Shown here in pieces: positions 1 to 6,931 of a stretch of DNA of 18,619 nucleotides. Position 1 is the first letter of the stretch; each line of letters opens with the position of its first letter. The DNA lies in assembly GCA_014801595.1 (NCBI GenBank), contig JAAVDV010000019.1, positions 12,716 through 31,334 of the forward strand. Reading direction: 5' to 3'. This DNA is from Bacteroides sp. (GTDB taxonomy: Bacteria; Bacteroidota; Bacteroidia; Bacteroidales; Muribaculaceae). A program made the position numbers and the translations under genes. Under the pieces are notes generated by a model. That model was not told where the DNA came from and searched no databases. It was given only the letters and a program-made list of their open reading frames with translations.

Positions 1-209
1 CGGATTCCGCGTGCCACCGACATTCCCGTTATCACACCGCATATTTCCTTACTTCCGGCCACACCCGAACCGAGCCCTGAAGTCATTCTCGCGATAAGGT
101 CGGCATCTGAGCCGGTCAATTCGGGGAATGCCAGGACCACGCTCTGAGCGCAATTATAACCCTTTTTTCTCAGATCCAAGGCAAGAGCCTTGCGTTCATC
201 CAATGTCAT
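1..209 (-). CDS. C_GCAxxG_C_C family protein, N-terminal part (runs off window)
   Basis: The first 69 residues are visible, from the ATG at 209; the gene continues beyond base 1. The residues NCAQSVVLAF (C20) followed by GLGSGVAGSKEICGVITGM (C57) match the N-terminal half of the C_GCAxxG_C_C family, putative redox-active proteins with conserved cysteines that probably bind a metal or cluster. The family's function is poorly known. The visible part shows no signal peptide, so it is probably cytoplasmic. The gene lies downstream of the ribosomal cluster on the same strand, separated from rplQ by 128 nt with a hairpin. Only a weak promoter-like sequence is seen before it (minus-strand TTCTTTTG near 218-225, one mismatch to TAnnTTTG, no clear -33). 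Family assignment is fairly confident; the role is not. Confidence 0.75.
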   Translation of the reverse strand, partial: MTLDERKALALDLRKKGYNCAQSVVLAFPELTGSDADLIARMTSGLGSGVAGSKEICGVITGMSVARGI

Positions 210-256
210 AGCGAATTCAAAAGAATAAAAATGATTGAAGTCGAGATTCTAAACGT

Positions 257-287
257 AGAGACGCCCCGGGGCAACCGGGACGTCTCT
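257..287 (-). terminator. Hairpin after rplQ, probable end of the ribosomal cluster
   Basis: Inverted repeat with AGAGACG (257-263) pairing CGTCTCT (281-287), one C/A mismatch, then CCCGG pairing CCGGG around a 5-nt loop: 12 pairs in all. It lies 50 nt past the rplQ stop. On the minus strand it is followed by ACGTTTAG, a poor U-tract, so termination may be partial or need a factor. The stem is nearly symmetric and could act on either strand. Confidence 0.6.
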
Positions 288-337
288 GAATATTTGTAGT
301 CGGAAAATGTCTGACAATTTTCGCGGTCACGGAGCGA

Positions 338-829
338 TCACTCAGCTGCGGGAGTCTCCGATGCGGGAGCTTCGGCTACGGGAGCCTCGGCAGCGGGAGC
401 GGCATTCTTCTTACCGCGAGAGCGGCGAGTGGCCTTACCCTTCTTCTGAGCGGCAGCCTCAAGCATATTCTCGTTGAAGTCAACGAACTCAATCATGCAG
501 ACTTCTGCGTTGTCACCGAGACGATGACCGGTCTTGAGGATGCGGAGATAACCACCGGGACGATCGGCAACCTTCTCGGCGATGGGGCCGAAGAGCTCCT
601 TGACAGCCTCTTTGTTCTGGAGATAGCTGAACACGAGACGACGGTTAGCCATGTCGTCCTTCTTGCAGCGTGTGATGATGGGCTCGGCAAACACGCGGAG
701 AGCCTTAGCCTTGGCCACAGTAGTGAAGATGCGCTTATGCATGATCAGCGAGATGGTCTGGTTGCTGAGCAGAGCCTCGCGGTGACCCTTCTTGCGGCTG
801 AGATGATTGAATTTTTTATTGTGTCTCAT
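338..829 (-). CDS. rplQ: 50S ribosomal protein L17 (bL17)
   Basis: L17 of the large subunit, located near the exit-tunnel opening. The 163 residues begin with the family signature MRHNKKFNHLSRKKGHREAL and carry the conserved core to about residue 125 (ITRCKKDD at 62-69, GGYLRILK at 102-109). The rest is an extension: a basic patch (about 135-143) followed by a low-complexity Ala/Pro/Glu tail with the repeated unit AEAP (147-163). E. coli L17 is 127 residues, so the tail is extra; such tails are usual in Bacteroidetes as far as I recall. The gene is 6 nt downstream of rpoA, as in the classical alpha operon, and is the last gene of the cluster. Confidence 0.98.
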   Translation of the reverse strand: MRHNKKFNHLSRKKGHREALLSNQTISLIMHKRIFTTVAKAKALRVFAEPIITRCKKDDMANRRLVFSYLQNKEAVKELFGPIAEKVADRPGGYLRILKTGHRLGDNAEVCMIEFVDFNENMLEAAAQKKGKATRRSRGKKNAAPAAEAPVAEAPASETPAAE

Positions 830-835
830 CGCTGT

Positions 836-1834
836 TTAGTCTTTGTCTAATTTATATTTTGAGATGTCCATCCCGAAAGAGAGATTGAGATTAGCCAGGA
901 GATCGTCAAGCTCGGTAAGCGACTTGCGACCGAAATTGCGGAATTTCAACAGGTCATTCTTGTTGAAGACCACAAGTTCGCCGAGAGTCTCCACTTCAGC
1001 GCTCTTCAGACAGTTAAGCGCGCGGACGCTGAGGTCCATATCTGCGAGCTTGGTCTTGAGGAGCTGACGCATGTGGAGCACCTCCTCGTCGAATTCCTCG
1101 GTCTCAATGTCGGCCGGGGTTTCGAGCGTCATCTTCTCGTCGGAGAAGAGCATGAAATGATGAATCAGAATCTTGGCAGCCTCTTTAAGAGCATCTTTCG
1201 GACGAATAGAGCCATCGGTGGTGACTTCGAGAAGAAGCTTTTCATAGTCGGTCTTCTGCTCGACGCGGAAGTTCTCGATAGCATACTTCACATTCTTGAT
1301 GGGGGTATAGATCGAGTCGATGGCGATCACACCCGGATCGGAAGCGCCGATGAGTTCGCGGTTTTCGTCGGCAGGGACCCAACCACGGCCCTTATTGATC
1401 GTGAACTCCATCTTGAAGCTTGTGCCGGGATGGAGATGGCAGATCTCAAGTTCCGGATTGAGGACCTCGAAGCCCGTAAGCACCTTACCCAAGTCGCCGG
1501 CTTTGAACACATCCGTGCCCGACACCTCCACCGTTGCTTGCTCGGCTTCGATGTCCAGGGTCAGCTGCTTGAAACGCACTTGTTTGAGGTTGAGGATGAT
1601 GTTGATTACATCCTCCTTCACACCCGGTATGGTGTCGAGTTCATGGGCAACGCCGTCAATCTTGATCGAGTTGATGGCGAAACCGCCCAGCGACGAAAGA
1701 AGGATTCTGCGGAGGGCGTTGCCTATGGTCTGGCCATAACCGGGCTCGAGCGGACGGAACTCAAACTTACCGAAAGAGTTCGACTCCTCAAGCATGATGA
1801 CCTTTTCTGGCTTCTGAAATGCTAAAATTGGCAT
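836..1834 (-). CDS. rpoA: DNA-directed RNA polymerase subunit alpha
   Basis: Alpha subunit, 332 residues, which dimerises to scaffold RNA polymerase and contacts promoter DNA and activators. The N-terminal domain shows RPLEPGYGQTIGNALRRILL (27-46) and the dimerisation motif around IPGVKEDV (69-76). The C-terminal domain shows LSVRALNCLKSAEV from 268, with R271 at the position of the DNA-binding arginine R265 of E. coli, and a second helix FGRKSLTEL from 301. A Glu-rich linker lies near 240-255. It sits 16 nt after rpsD and 6 nt before rplQ, so it is cotranscribed with both. The start MPILAFQKP resembles Bacteroides alpha subunits. Confidence 0.99.
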   Translation of the reverse strand: MPILAFQKPEKVIMLEESNSFGKFEFRPLEPGYGQTIGNALRRILLSSLGGFAINSIKIDGVAHELDTIPGVKEDVINIILNLKQVRFKQLTLDIEAEQATVEVSGTDVFKAGDLGKVLTGFEVLNPELEICHLHPGTSFKMEFTINKGRGWVPADENRELIGASDPGVIAIDSIYTPIKNVKYAIENFRVEQKTDYEKLLLEVTTDGSIRPKDALKEAAKILIHHFMLFSDEKMTLETPADIETEEFDEEVLHMRQLLKTKLADMDLSVRALNCLKSAEVETLGELVVFNKNDLLKFRNFGRKSLTELDDLLANLNLSFGMDISKYKLDKD

Positions 1835-1850
1835 GGGTCTCTATTGTTTA

Positions 1851-2456
1851 TTATTTAGAATACAACTCGACAATCAGCTGTTCCTTGATTGTCTCGGGGA
1901 TATCCTCACGGGTCGGGACATGGAGGAAGCGGCCTGACTTGCTGCTCTCATCCCATTCGATCCAGGGATACTTGCTGTGGTTGAAACCTGCGAGTGCGTC
2001 GGCGATAACCTCGAGAGATTTTGATTTCTCACGGACACCGATAACGTCGCCGGGCTTCACAGCGTAGGAAGCGATGTTGACAACCTTGCCGTTGACAGTG
2101 ATGTGCTTGTGGAGCACGAGCTGACGGGCAGCGGCGCGAGTCGGGGCGATGCCCAGACGATAAACGACGTTGTCCAGACGGCCTTCGAGGAGCTGCAGGA
2201 GCACCTCACCGGTGATGCCTTTTGTGCGGGCCGCCTTCTCGAAGAGATTGCGGAACTGGCGCTCGAGGACACCATATGTATATTTGGCCTTCTGCTTCTC
2301 ACGGAGCTGGATGCCATACTCCGAAGTCTTGCGACGACGGTTGACACCGTGCTGGCCCGGGGGATAGTTTTTCTTAGCGAGCACTTTGTCATCGCCGAAG
2401 ATGGCCTCGCCGAATTTACGGGCGATTTTAGTTTTAGGACCTGTGTATCTTGCCAT
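1851..2456 (-). CDS. rpsD: 30S ribosomal protein S4 (uS4)
   Basis: S4 is a primary 16S rRNA-binding protein that nucleates assembly of the 30S body. The 201-residue product begins MARYTGPKTKIARKFGEAIFG and contains the S4 RNA-binding domain RLDNVVYRLGIAPTRAAARQLVLHKHITVNGK in its middle. There is no N-terminal cysteine cluster, so this is a zinc-free S4. The start is placed at 2456, not at the in-frame ATG at 2537, because S4 homology begins at MARYTG and the 27 residues before it are translated from a run of hairpins. It heads rpsD-rpoA-rplQ. S4 represses the alpha operon in E. coli, which fits the structured leader directly upstream. Confidence 0.98.
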   Translation of the reverse strand: MARYTGPKTKIARKFGEAIFGDDKVLAKKNYPPGQHGVNRRRKTSEYGIQLREKQKAKYTYGVLERQFRNLFEKAARTKGITGEVLLQLLEGRLDNVVYRLGIAPTRAAARQLVLHKHITVNGKVVNIASYAVKPGDVIGVREKSKSLEVIADALAGFNHSKYPWIEWDESSKSGRFLHVPTREDIPETIKEQLIVELYSK

Positions 2457-2482
2457 TTTATCTGTTTCTTTAATTACCGTAG

Positions 2483-2533
2483 CGTCTATGGACGTGGGCT
2501 TGCCCTTCAGGGGCCACCCGCGGGAGGCGGGTG
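2483..2533 (-). ncRNA. Three tandem hairpins next to rpsD (candidate S4-binding leader)
   Basis: Three stems stand side by side: CACCCGC (2515-2521) with GCGGGTG (2527-2533), 7 perfect pairs and a 5-nt loop; GCCC (2502-2505) with GGGC (2511-2514), 5-nt loop; and CGTC (2483-2486) with GACG (2491-2494), 4-nt loop. The first two abut with no spacer. The last lies 27 nt before the rpsD ATG, with an A-rich stretch between. The arrangement could hide or expose the ribosome entry site. S4 as the ligand is inferred only from position. Confidence 0.6.
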
Positions 2534-2631
2534 TCATGATCCACTGTAGTCGTTACATCCGGAAGAGTCCTTTCCCCGGGCTTCGGAACGGCCGTTAGCG
2601 CAGCCGCGACTATCGAGAGAAAGTTACCGAT

Positions 2632-2809
2632 CGAACATTGTGTGTCTTAACGTCGATTGAGAATATATATTAGAAGCATCAATTGTTCGGGATAGTCTAT
2701 TCGCATTCCGACCGCTTCCTAATCACCCTCTTGAGGGACCGACGGACATCATCCGTTCGTAAACATAGACCGGAGGTCAGAGAAGACCTCTTAATGGACG
2801 CCATTGTCC
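2632..2809 (-). ncRNA. Distal hairpin array in the rpsK-rpsD gap
   Basis: Visible pairings: GAGGTC (2773-2778) with GACCTC (2785-2790), perfect, 6-nt loop; ACGGA (2742-2746) with TCCGT (2752-2756); CCCT with AGGG (2726-2737, 4-nt loop); GGAC (2796-2799) with GTCC (2806-2809). GTCTAT (2695-2700) pairs with ATAGAC (2765-2770) and would close a multibranch loop. CGAACATTG (2632-2640) pairs with CAATTGTTCG (2680-2689) with one bulge and would close a second domain. This looks like a folded RNA of two domains, not spacer. I recognise no known RNA class in it. Confidence 0.5.
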
Positions 2810-2859
2810 GGCGACACGGTTGAGATGAATTTTGTGTTTCTGTATTCTGGAATTCCGGA

Positions 2860-3249
2860 TTACACTCTTCTTCTCTTGGGAGGGCGGCAACCGTTGTGGG
2901 GCAGCGGGGTAACGTCGACGATCTCGACTACCTCGATACCGGCGCCATGCACGGTGCGGATGGCACTCTCACGGCCGTTGCCGGGACCCTTTACATAAGC
3001 CTTCACTTTGCGGAGGCCGAGGTCATAGGCAACCTTCGCGCAGTCCTGAGCCGCCATCTGAGCGGCATAGGGAGTGTTCTTCTTTGAGCCACGGAAGCCC
3101 ATCTTGCCTGCGGACGACCAGGAGATAACCTGACCCTCATTGTTGGCAAGACACACGATGATGTTGTTGAAAGAGCTATGTACATGGAGCTGACCCATAG
3201 CGTCAACCTTGACATTTCTCTTCTTTGCTGCGACTGTCTTCTTTGCCAT
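2860..3249 (-). CDS. rpsK: 30S ribosomal protein S11 (uS11)
   Basis: S11 is part of the 30S platform near the mRNA exit. The product has 129 residues, the usual length, with a Lys-rich N-terminus, the central block VHSSFNNIIVCLANNEGQVISWSSAG and the hallmark ending NGCRPPKRRRV. It is 9 nt downstream of rpsM in the conserved rpsM-rpsK pair. In most bacteria rpsD follows almost immediately; here a 403-nt gap intervenes, which is the one unusual aspect of this gene's context. Confidence 0.98.
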   Translation of the reverse strand: MAKKTVAAKKRNVKVDAMGQLHVHSSFNNIIVCLANNEGQVISWSSAGKMGFRGSKKNTPYAAQMAAQDCAKVAYDLGLRKVKAYVKGPGNGRESAIRTVHGAGIEVVEIVDVTPLPHNGCRPPKRRRV

Positions 3250-3258
3250 GTCTTAATG

Positions 3259-3639
3259 TTATTTAGTAGCTTTCTTCTTGTTAGCGACGGTTTTCTTACG
3301 TCCCTTGCGGGTACGGGCGTTGTTCTTGGTGCTCTGACCGCGAACGGGGAGGCCGATACGGTGGCGGATACCACGGTAGCAACCGATATCCATAAGACGC
3401 TTGATGTTGAGCTGGATCTCGGTGCGGAGGTCACCCTCCACCTTGTACTCGCTCTGGATTACCTCACGGACAGCGGCTGCCTGGTCGTCAGTCCAGTCCT
3501 TTACCTTCGTGTCGAGATCGACGCCTGCTTTGCCGAGGATGGTTTTGGCTGCGCTGCGGCCGATACCGAAGATATATGTCAAGGCGATTTCGCCTCTTTT
3601 GTTTTGCGGCAAATCAACGCCGACAATTCTTACTGCCAT
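3259..3639 (-). CDS. rpsM: 30S ribosomal protein S13 (uS13)
   Basis: S13 sits in the 30S head and forms intersubunit bridges to the large subunit and contacts with the P-site tRNA. The 126-residue product shows MAVRIVGVDLPQNKR at the start, the helix-hairpin-helix-like block YIFGIGRSAAKTIL and the C-terminal RHRIGLPVRGQSTKNNARTRKG followed by a Lys-rich tail, all typical of the family. It lies 35 nt after rpmJ and 9 nt before rpsK. Confidence 0.98.
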   Translation of the reverse strand: MAVRIVGVDLPQNKRGEIALTYIFGIGRSAAKTILGKAGVDLDTKVKDWTDDQAAAVREVIQSEYKVEGDLRTEIQLNIKRLMDIGCYRGIRHRIGLPVRGQSTKNNARTRKGRKKTVANKKKATK

Positions 3640-3674
3640 ATTTCTTTTTGGTTGGTTTTAGCAAAGTGAATGAT

Positions 3675-3791
3675 TTAGCCCTGACGCATTTTCAACTTCG
3701 GGTTCTTCTTGTTGATCACGTACAGACGGCCCTTTCGGCGGACGATCTTGCTGTCCGGGGTGCGCTTTTTGATTGATGCTCTAACTTTCAT
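3675..3791 (-). CDS. rpmJ: 50S ribosomal protein L36 (bL36), zinc-free form
   Basis: A 38-residue ORF, short enough to be missed by length filters, running from the ATG at 3791 to the TAA at 3675-3677. It begins MKVRASIKKR and ends KNPKLKMRQG, which are the L36 signature ends. The zinc-binding cysteines of the common form are replaced: the usual LCRNCK becomes RTPDSK, and the third Cys and His are also absent, so it is a zinc-independent (C-) L36. It lies between infA (19 nt upstream) and rpsM (35 nt downstream), the standard position. Confidence 0.97.
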   Translation of the reverse strand: MKVRASIKKRTPDSKIVRRKGRLYVINKKNPKLKMRQG

Positions 3792-3810
3792 TATATTGAT
3801 ATATGATTGT

Positions 3811-4029
3811 TTATTTGTATCTGAAAGCGATTCTCCCCTTGCTGAGGTCATAGGGCGACATTTCCACCTTGACCTTGTCGCCGGGAAGTATCTTGATGTA
3901 GTGCATTCTCATCTTGCCCGATATGTGGGCGGTGATTTCGTGGCCGTTTTCGAGTTCGACCTTGAACATTGCGTTGGACAATGCTTCGAGAATGACTCCG
4001 TCCTGTTCGATTGCAGCTTGTTTTGCCAT
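3811..4029 (-). CDS. infA: Translation initiation factor IF-1
   Basis: IF-1 binds the A site of the 30S subunit and works with IF-2 and IF-3 to select the initiator tRNA. The 72-residue product is the standard length and is an S1/OB-fold protein: MAKQAAIEQDGVILEALSNAMFKVELENGHEITAHISGKMRMHYIKILPGDKVKVEMSPYDL is the expected order of strands, ending GRIAFRYK. It lies between map (23 nt) and rpmJ (19 nt), a common arrangement in the spc/alpha junction. Confidence 0.98.
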   Translation of the reverse strand: MAKQAAIEQDGVILEALSNAMFKVELENGHEITAHISGKMRMHYIKILPGDKVKVEMSPYDLSKGRIAFRYK

Positions 4030-4052
4030 GTCGTATTGAGTGTTTTGGGTTA

Positions 4053-4883
4053 TTATCTATCTATCCCTGCGTCATCGTTGGCAGGAGCCGGGATTCCGAA
4101 TGTGGGATCCTTATCGCCGAGGACATCCTCGATATATCGGAATGTCGTCAGAATCTCGGGTTCCTCGGGAGTGATGAGCATCGTATGCTCGAAATGAGCC
4201 GAGGGCTTGCGGTCGCGTGTGCGGCATTGCCAGCCATCGCGTTCGATAACGATATTCTTGCTCCCCATATTGATCATCGGCTCGATGCAGATGAGCATTC
4301 CGGGGCGAAGCACCGGGCCGGTGCCACGGCGTCCGTAGTTGGGCACTTCCGGATCCTCGTGCATGCTTTTGCCGATGCCGTGGCCGCACATCTCACGCAC
4401 GACGCCATAACCGGCGCGCTCGCAGTAAGTCTGAACAGCGTTGGCGATGTCGCCGACACGTTTGCCACCCCGCGCCGCGGCAATCCCCTTGTAGAGAGAT
4501 TCCTTCGTCACGCGCAGCAGACGCTTGGCCGCATCATCGATTTCACCTACGGCGAAGGTATAGCAAGTATCGCCGTGATAACCATTGAGCTCAACGACAC
4601 AGTCGGTGCCGATAATGTCACCCTCCTTCAGCACATAGCCGCTCGGGAAACCATGCACGACGGTCTCGTTGACTTCAATACAGAGAGTACCCGGGAAACC
4701 GCCGTAACCCAAGCAAGCGGGTCTACCCCCGTTGTCGAGGATAAACTCACGTGCTATGGTGTCAAGACGCTGAGTGGTGACTCCGGGGGCTACCCATCGC
4801 GCCACTTCGCCGAGCGTGCGGCTCACGAGGTCGCATGCCGCGCGCGTCAATTCGATTTCTTCGGGTGTCTTGAGATAGATCAT
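4053..4883 (-). CDS. map: Methionine aminopeptidase, type I
   Basis: Removes the N-terminal methionine from nascent proteins whose second residue is small. The 276-residue pita-bread fold has all five dinuclear metal ligands: D94 (IGTDCVV), D105 (YHGDTCY), H168 (CGHGIGK), E201 (CIEPMI) and E232 (HFEHTML). H77 in VVHGFP and H175 in SMHEDP are the usual substrate and catalytic histidines. There is no N-terminal SH3-like or zinc-finger extension. The C-terminus carries about 25 residues beyond the E232 core. It lies 40 nt after secY and 23 nt before infA. Confidence 0.97.
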   Translation of the reverse strand: MIYLKTPEEIELTRAACDLVSRTLGEVARWVAPGVTTQRLDTIAREFILDNGGRPACLGYGGFPGTLCIEVNETVVHGFPSGYVLKEGDIIGTDCVVELNGYHGDTCYTFAVGEIDDAAKRLLRVTKESLYKGIAAARGGKRVGDIANAVQTYCERAGYGVVREMCGHGIGKSMHEDPEVPNYGRRGTGPVLRPGMLICIEPMINMGSKNIVIERDGWQCRTRDRKPSAHFEHTMLITPEEPEILTTFRYIEDVLGDKDPTFGIPAPANDDAGIDR

Positions 4884-4923
4884 TTTCTTAACTTACGATT
4901 TGCTCTACGAGTTGCAAACGTTA

Positions 4924-6261
4924 TTAGAATGCCGCCTTGCCGGTGGTGCGACCCTGGATACGTCCGTCCTTCATGAGGCCGTCATAGTGACGCATCAGGA
5001 GGTGCCCCTCGATGATGCGGAGCGTGTCAAGAATCACACCCACGAGAATCAGCAGCGAAGTGCCGCCGAAGAACTGGGCGAAACTACGGTTCAGACCGCA
5101 CACATATGCTATAGAGGGCATGATAGCCACTATACCGAGGAAGATAGAGCCGGGGAGAGTGATGCGCGACATAATCGAATCGAGATAATCGACAGTCGGT
5201 TTGCCGGGCTTCACTCCGGGGATGAATCCGTTGTTACGTTTCATATCCTCGGCCATCTGCTGCGGACGCACAGTGATGGCGGTGTAGAAATATGTGAACG
5301 CCACGATCATCAGGAAGTAGATGATATTGTAGGTCCAGCCATACATATTGGTCAGCGACCCCCAGAAACCGGAGTGGCTTGTGGAGAAGCCGGCCACGGT
5401 GATGGGGATGAACATGATCGCCTGCGCGAAGATGATCGGCATTACGCCGGCAGCATTCACTTTCAACGGGATATACTGACGAGCGCCGCCATACTGCTTG
5501 TTGCCCACGACCTTCTTGGCATACTGCACGGGCACCTTGCGTGTGCCCTGGACGAGCAGCACGGCGCCGGCGATGACAGCCAGCAGAATCACGATCTCCA
5601 CAAGGAAGAGCACCAGACCGCCGCCTGCGGAATTGAGCAGACGCGAAGTGAACTCCTGGAAGAAAGCCTCAGGCAGACGCGCGATGATACCGATAAGGAT
5701 TATGAAGGAGATACCGTTGCCGACACCCTTCTGGTCGATACGCTCGCCGAGCCACATGATGAACATCGAACCCGCTGCCAGGACGATAGTCATGAACATT
5801 ATTGTCCAGATGCCCATATCGACATATCCGCCGGCCGAAGTAACCTGATATTTCAGATTCATCAAATATGCCGGACCCTGAAGAAGCAGGATAAGGACTG
5901 TGAGATAACGGGTATACTGGTTGAGCTTCATCCGGCCGCTCTCCCCTTCTCTCTGCATCTTCTGGAAAGCCGGAAGGACCATGCCGAGAAGCTGGATCAC
6001 GATGGAAGCCGTGATATAAGGCATGATACCGAGGGCGAAGATAGATGCCTGAGAGAATGCGCCGCCCGAGAACATGTCGAGCAGCTGCATGAGGCCGTCG
6101 GAAGTGAAGTTCTGCAGCGCTCTCAGCGAGTCGGGATTAATGCCCGGTAGCACCACATAGCATCCGAAGCGGTAGATGATCACCAGCAGCAGCGTGACGC
6201 CGATGCGGTGGCGCAGATCCTCTACGCTCCAGATATTTTTTATTGTCTGAGTAAATCCCAT
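4924..6261 (-). CDS. secY: Preprotein translocase subunit SecY
   Basis: Channel-forming subunit of the SecYEG translocon in the inner membrane. The 445 residues contain about ten hydrophobic segments, the first being VTLLLVIIYRFGCYVVLPG (about 22-40), followed by the plug region and FALGIMPYITASIVIQLLGM (TM2). The conserved cytoplasmic motif PVQYAKKVVGNKQYGGARQYIPLKVN lies mid-protein, and the C-terminus ends in a short basic tail. The gene is 9 nt downstream of rplO, its invariant neighbour in the spc operon, and 40 nt upstream of map. Confidence 0.98.
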   Translation of the reverse strand: MGFTQTIKNIWSVEDLRHRIGVTLLLVIIYRFGCYVVLPGINPDSLRALQNFTSDGLMQLLDMFSGGAFSQASIFALGIMPYITASIVIQLLGMVLPAFQKMQREGESGRMKLNQYTRYLTVLILLLQGPAYLMNLKYQVTSAGGYVDMGIWTIMFMTIVLAAGSMFIMWLGERIDQKGVGNGISFIILIGIIARLPEAFFQEFTSRLLNSAGGGLVLFLVEIVILLAVIAGAVLLVQGTRKVPVQYAKKVVGNKQYGGARQYIPLKVNAAGVMPIIFAQAIMFIPITVAGFSTSHSGFWGSLTNMYGWTYNIIYFLMIVAFTYFYTAITVRPQQMAEDMKRNNGFIPGVKPGKPTVDYLDSIMSRITLPGSIFLGIVAIMPSIAYVCGLNRSFAQFFGGTSLLILVGVILDTLRIIEGHLLMRHYDGLMKDGRIQGRTTGKAAF

Positions 6262-6270
6262 TTTGAAAAA

Positions 6271-6717
6271 TTATTTTTTGATTACGCTTCCGCCGGCAGC
6301 CTGGATAGCCTCCTCCGCCTTCTTGGAGAAAGCATCGGCCTCGACTTCAACCTTGCGGGTAAGCGCGCCGTTGGCGAGCACCTTCACAAGGCAATTCTTT
6401 GCCACCAGGCCGGCGGCGCGGAGATCAGCCACAGTCACCTTCTCAAGGTTCTTGGCAGCTGCCAGAGCCTCGATGGCGTCAAGGTTGATTGCCTTGTACT
6501 CCTTACGGTTGATGTTATTGAAGCCGAATTTAGGCACACGGCGCTGCAGCGGCATCTGACCGCCTTCGAAGCCAATCTTACGGCTATAGCCGGAACGCGA
6601 CTTGGCGCCCTTGTGGCCACGTGTGGAAGTACCGCCGTAACCGGAGCCGGGACCACGGCCTACACGTTTGTTTTTCTTATTGCTGCCCGGTGCGGGCTGA
6701 AGGTTATGAAGTTCCAT
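6271..6717 (-). CDS. rplO: 50S ribosomal protein L15 (uL15)
   Basis: Late-assembling large-subunit protein with a long basic extension that penetrates the rRNA core. The 148-residue product starts MELHNLQPAPGSNKKNKRVG, has the Gly/Arg-rich stretch GRGPGSGYGGTSTRGHKGAKSRSG (about 20-43) typical of the family, and a globular C-terminal half. It lies 23 nt after rpmD and 9 nt before secY, the standard order. Confidence 0.98.
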   Translation of the reverse strand: MELHNLQPAPGSNKKNKRVGRGPGSGYGGTSTRGHKGAKSRSGYSRKIGFEGGQMPLQRRVPKFGFNNINRKEYKAINLDAIEALAAAKNLEKVTVADLRAAGLVAKNCLVKVLANGALTRKVEVEADAFSKKAEEAIQAAGGSVIKK

Positions 6718-6740
6718 TGTTTTGCTGTGGGTTTAAGAGT

Positions 6741-6920
6741 TTAGAGGGTTGCCACTTCTACCAGATGATGCACGGCCTTTACCATACCGCGAATGGAGGG
6801 GGTATCCTCGTGCACTACCGTGTGGTTCATCTTACGCAGGCCGAGCGCGTCAAGTGTGCGCTTCTGCACAGCCGGGCAGTTGATACGGCTCTTGATCTGT
6901 TTGATTGCTATCTGTGCCAT
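6741..6920 (-). CDS. rpmD: 50S ribosomal protein L30 (uL30)
   Basis: A 59-residue ORF from the ATG at 6920 to the TAA at 6741-6743, just below common length cutoffs. The translation begins MAQIAIKQIKSRINCPAVQK, continues TLDALGLRKMNHTVVHEDTP and ends HHLVEVATL, the normal length and sequence pattern of bacterial L30 (conserved LGLRKMN block). It sits between rpsE (11 nt) and rplO (23 nt), exactly where L30 is expected. Confidence 0.97.
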   Translation of the reverse strand: MAQIAIKQIKSRINCPAVQKRTLDALGLRKMNHTVVHEDTPSIRGMVKAVHHLVEVATL

Positions 6921-6931
6921 TTTCTCTAATC

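Larger units (their letters stand above)
2457..2859 (-). promoter_or_regulatory. 403-nt structured intergenic region ahead of rpsD (candidate leader RNA)
   Basis: No gene is supported here. It is by far the longest gap in the cluster; most neighbours are 2-40 nt apart. Read as minus-strand RNA it contains a series of perfect or near-perfect hairpins, grouped into a distal part (2632-2809) and a part next to rpsD (2483-2533). No TAnnTTTG promoter with a suitable -33 element was found, so it is probably transcribed by read-through from rpsK, though an unrecognised promoter cannot be excluded. No hairpin is followed by a U-tract. The position directly before rpsD suggests S4 autoregulation, by analogy with the E. 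coli alpha operon and Bacillus rpsD. I recall that S4 leader motifs have been proposed in Bacteroidia, but could not check whether this matches. Confidence 0.7.

Noticed and set aside
2457..2537. N-terminal extension of S4 to an in-frame ATG at 2537
   Set aside because: S4 homology begins at MARYTG (2456). The extra 27 residues are translated from the leader hairpins and resemble no S4.
2583..2640. tRNA-like or tmRNA-like sequence in the rpsK-rpsD gap
   Set aside because: No cloverleaf, T-loop GTTCGAATC or CCA end could be assembled on either strand.
2750..2770. TATGTTTA as a -7 box for an rpsD promoter (minus strand, about 2760-2767)
   Set aside because: It has one mismatch to TAnnTTTG and no TTG at the proper distance upstream, and it falls inside a predicted stem.
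4884..4923. Promoter in the secY-map gap
   Set aside because: The 40-nt gap has only a broken TAnnTTTG-like word with wrong internal spacing and no -33 element.
4900..6150. 416-residue plus-strand ORF opposite secY
   Set aside because: It is the antisense shadow of secY, rich in His, Asp and Glu as expected from the reverse complement of hydrophobic codons, with no recognisable domain.
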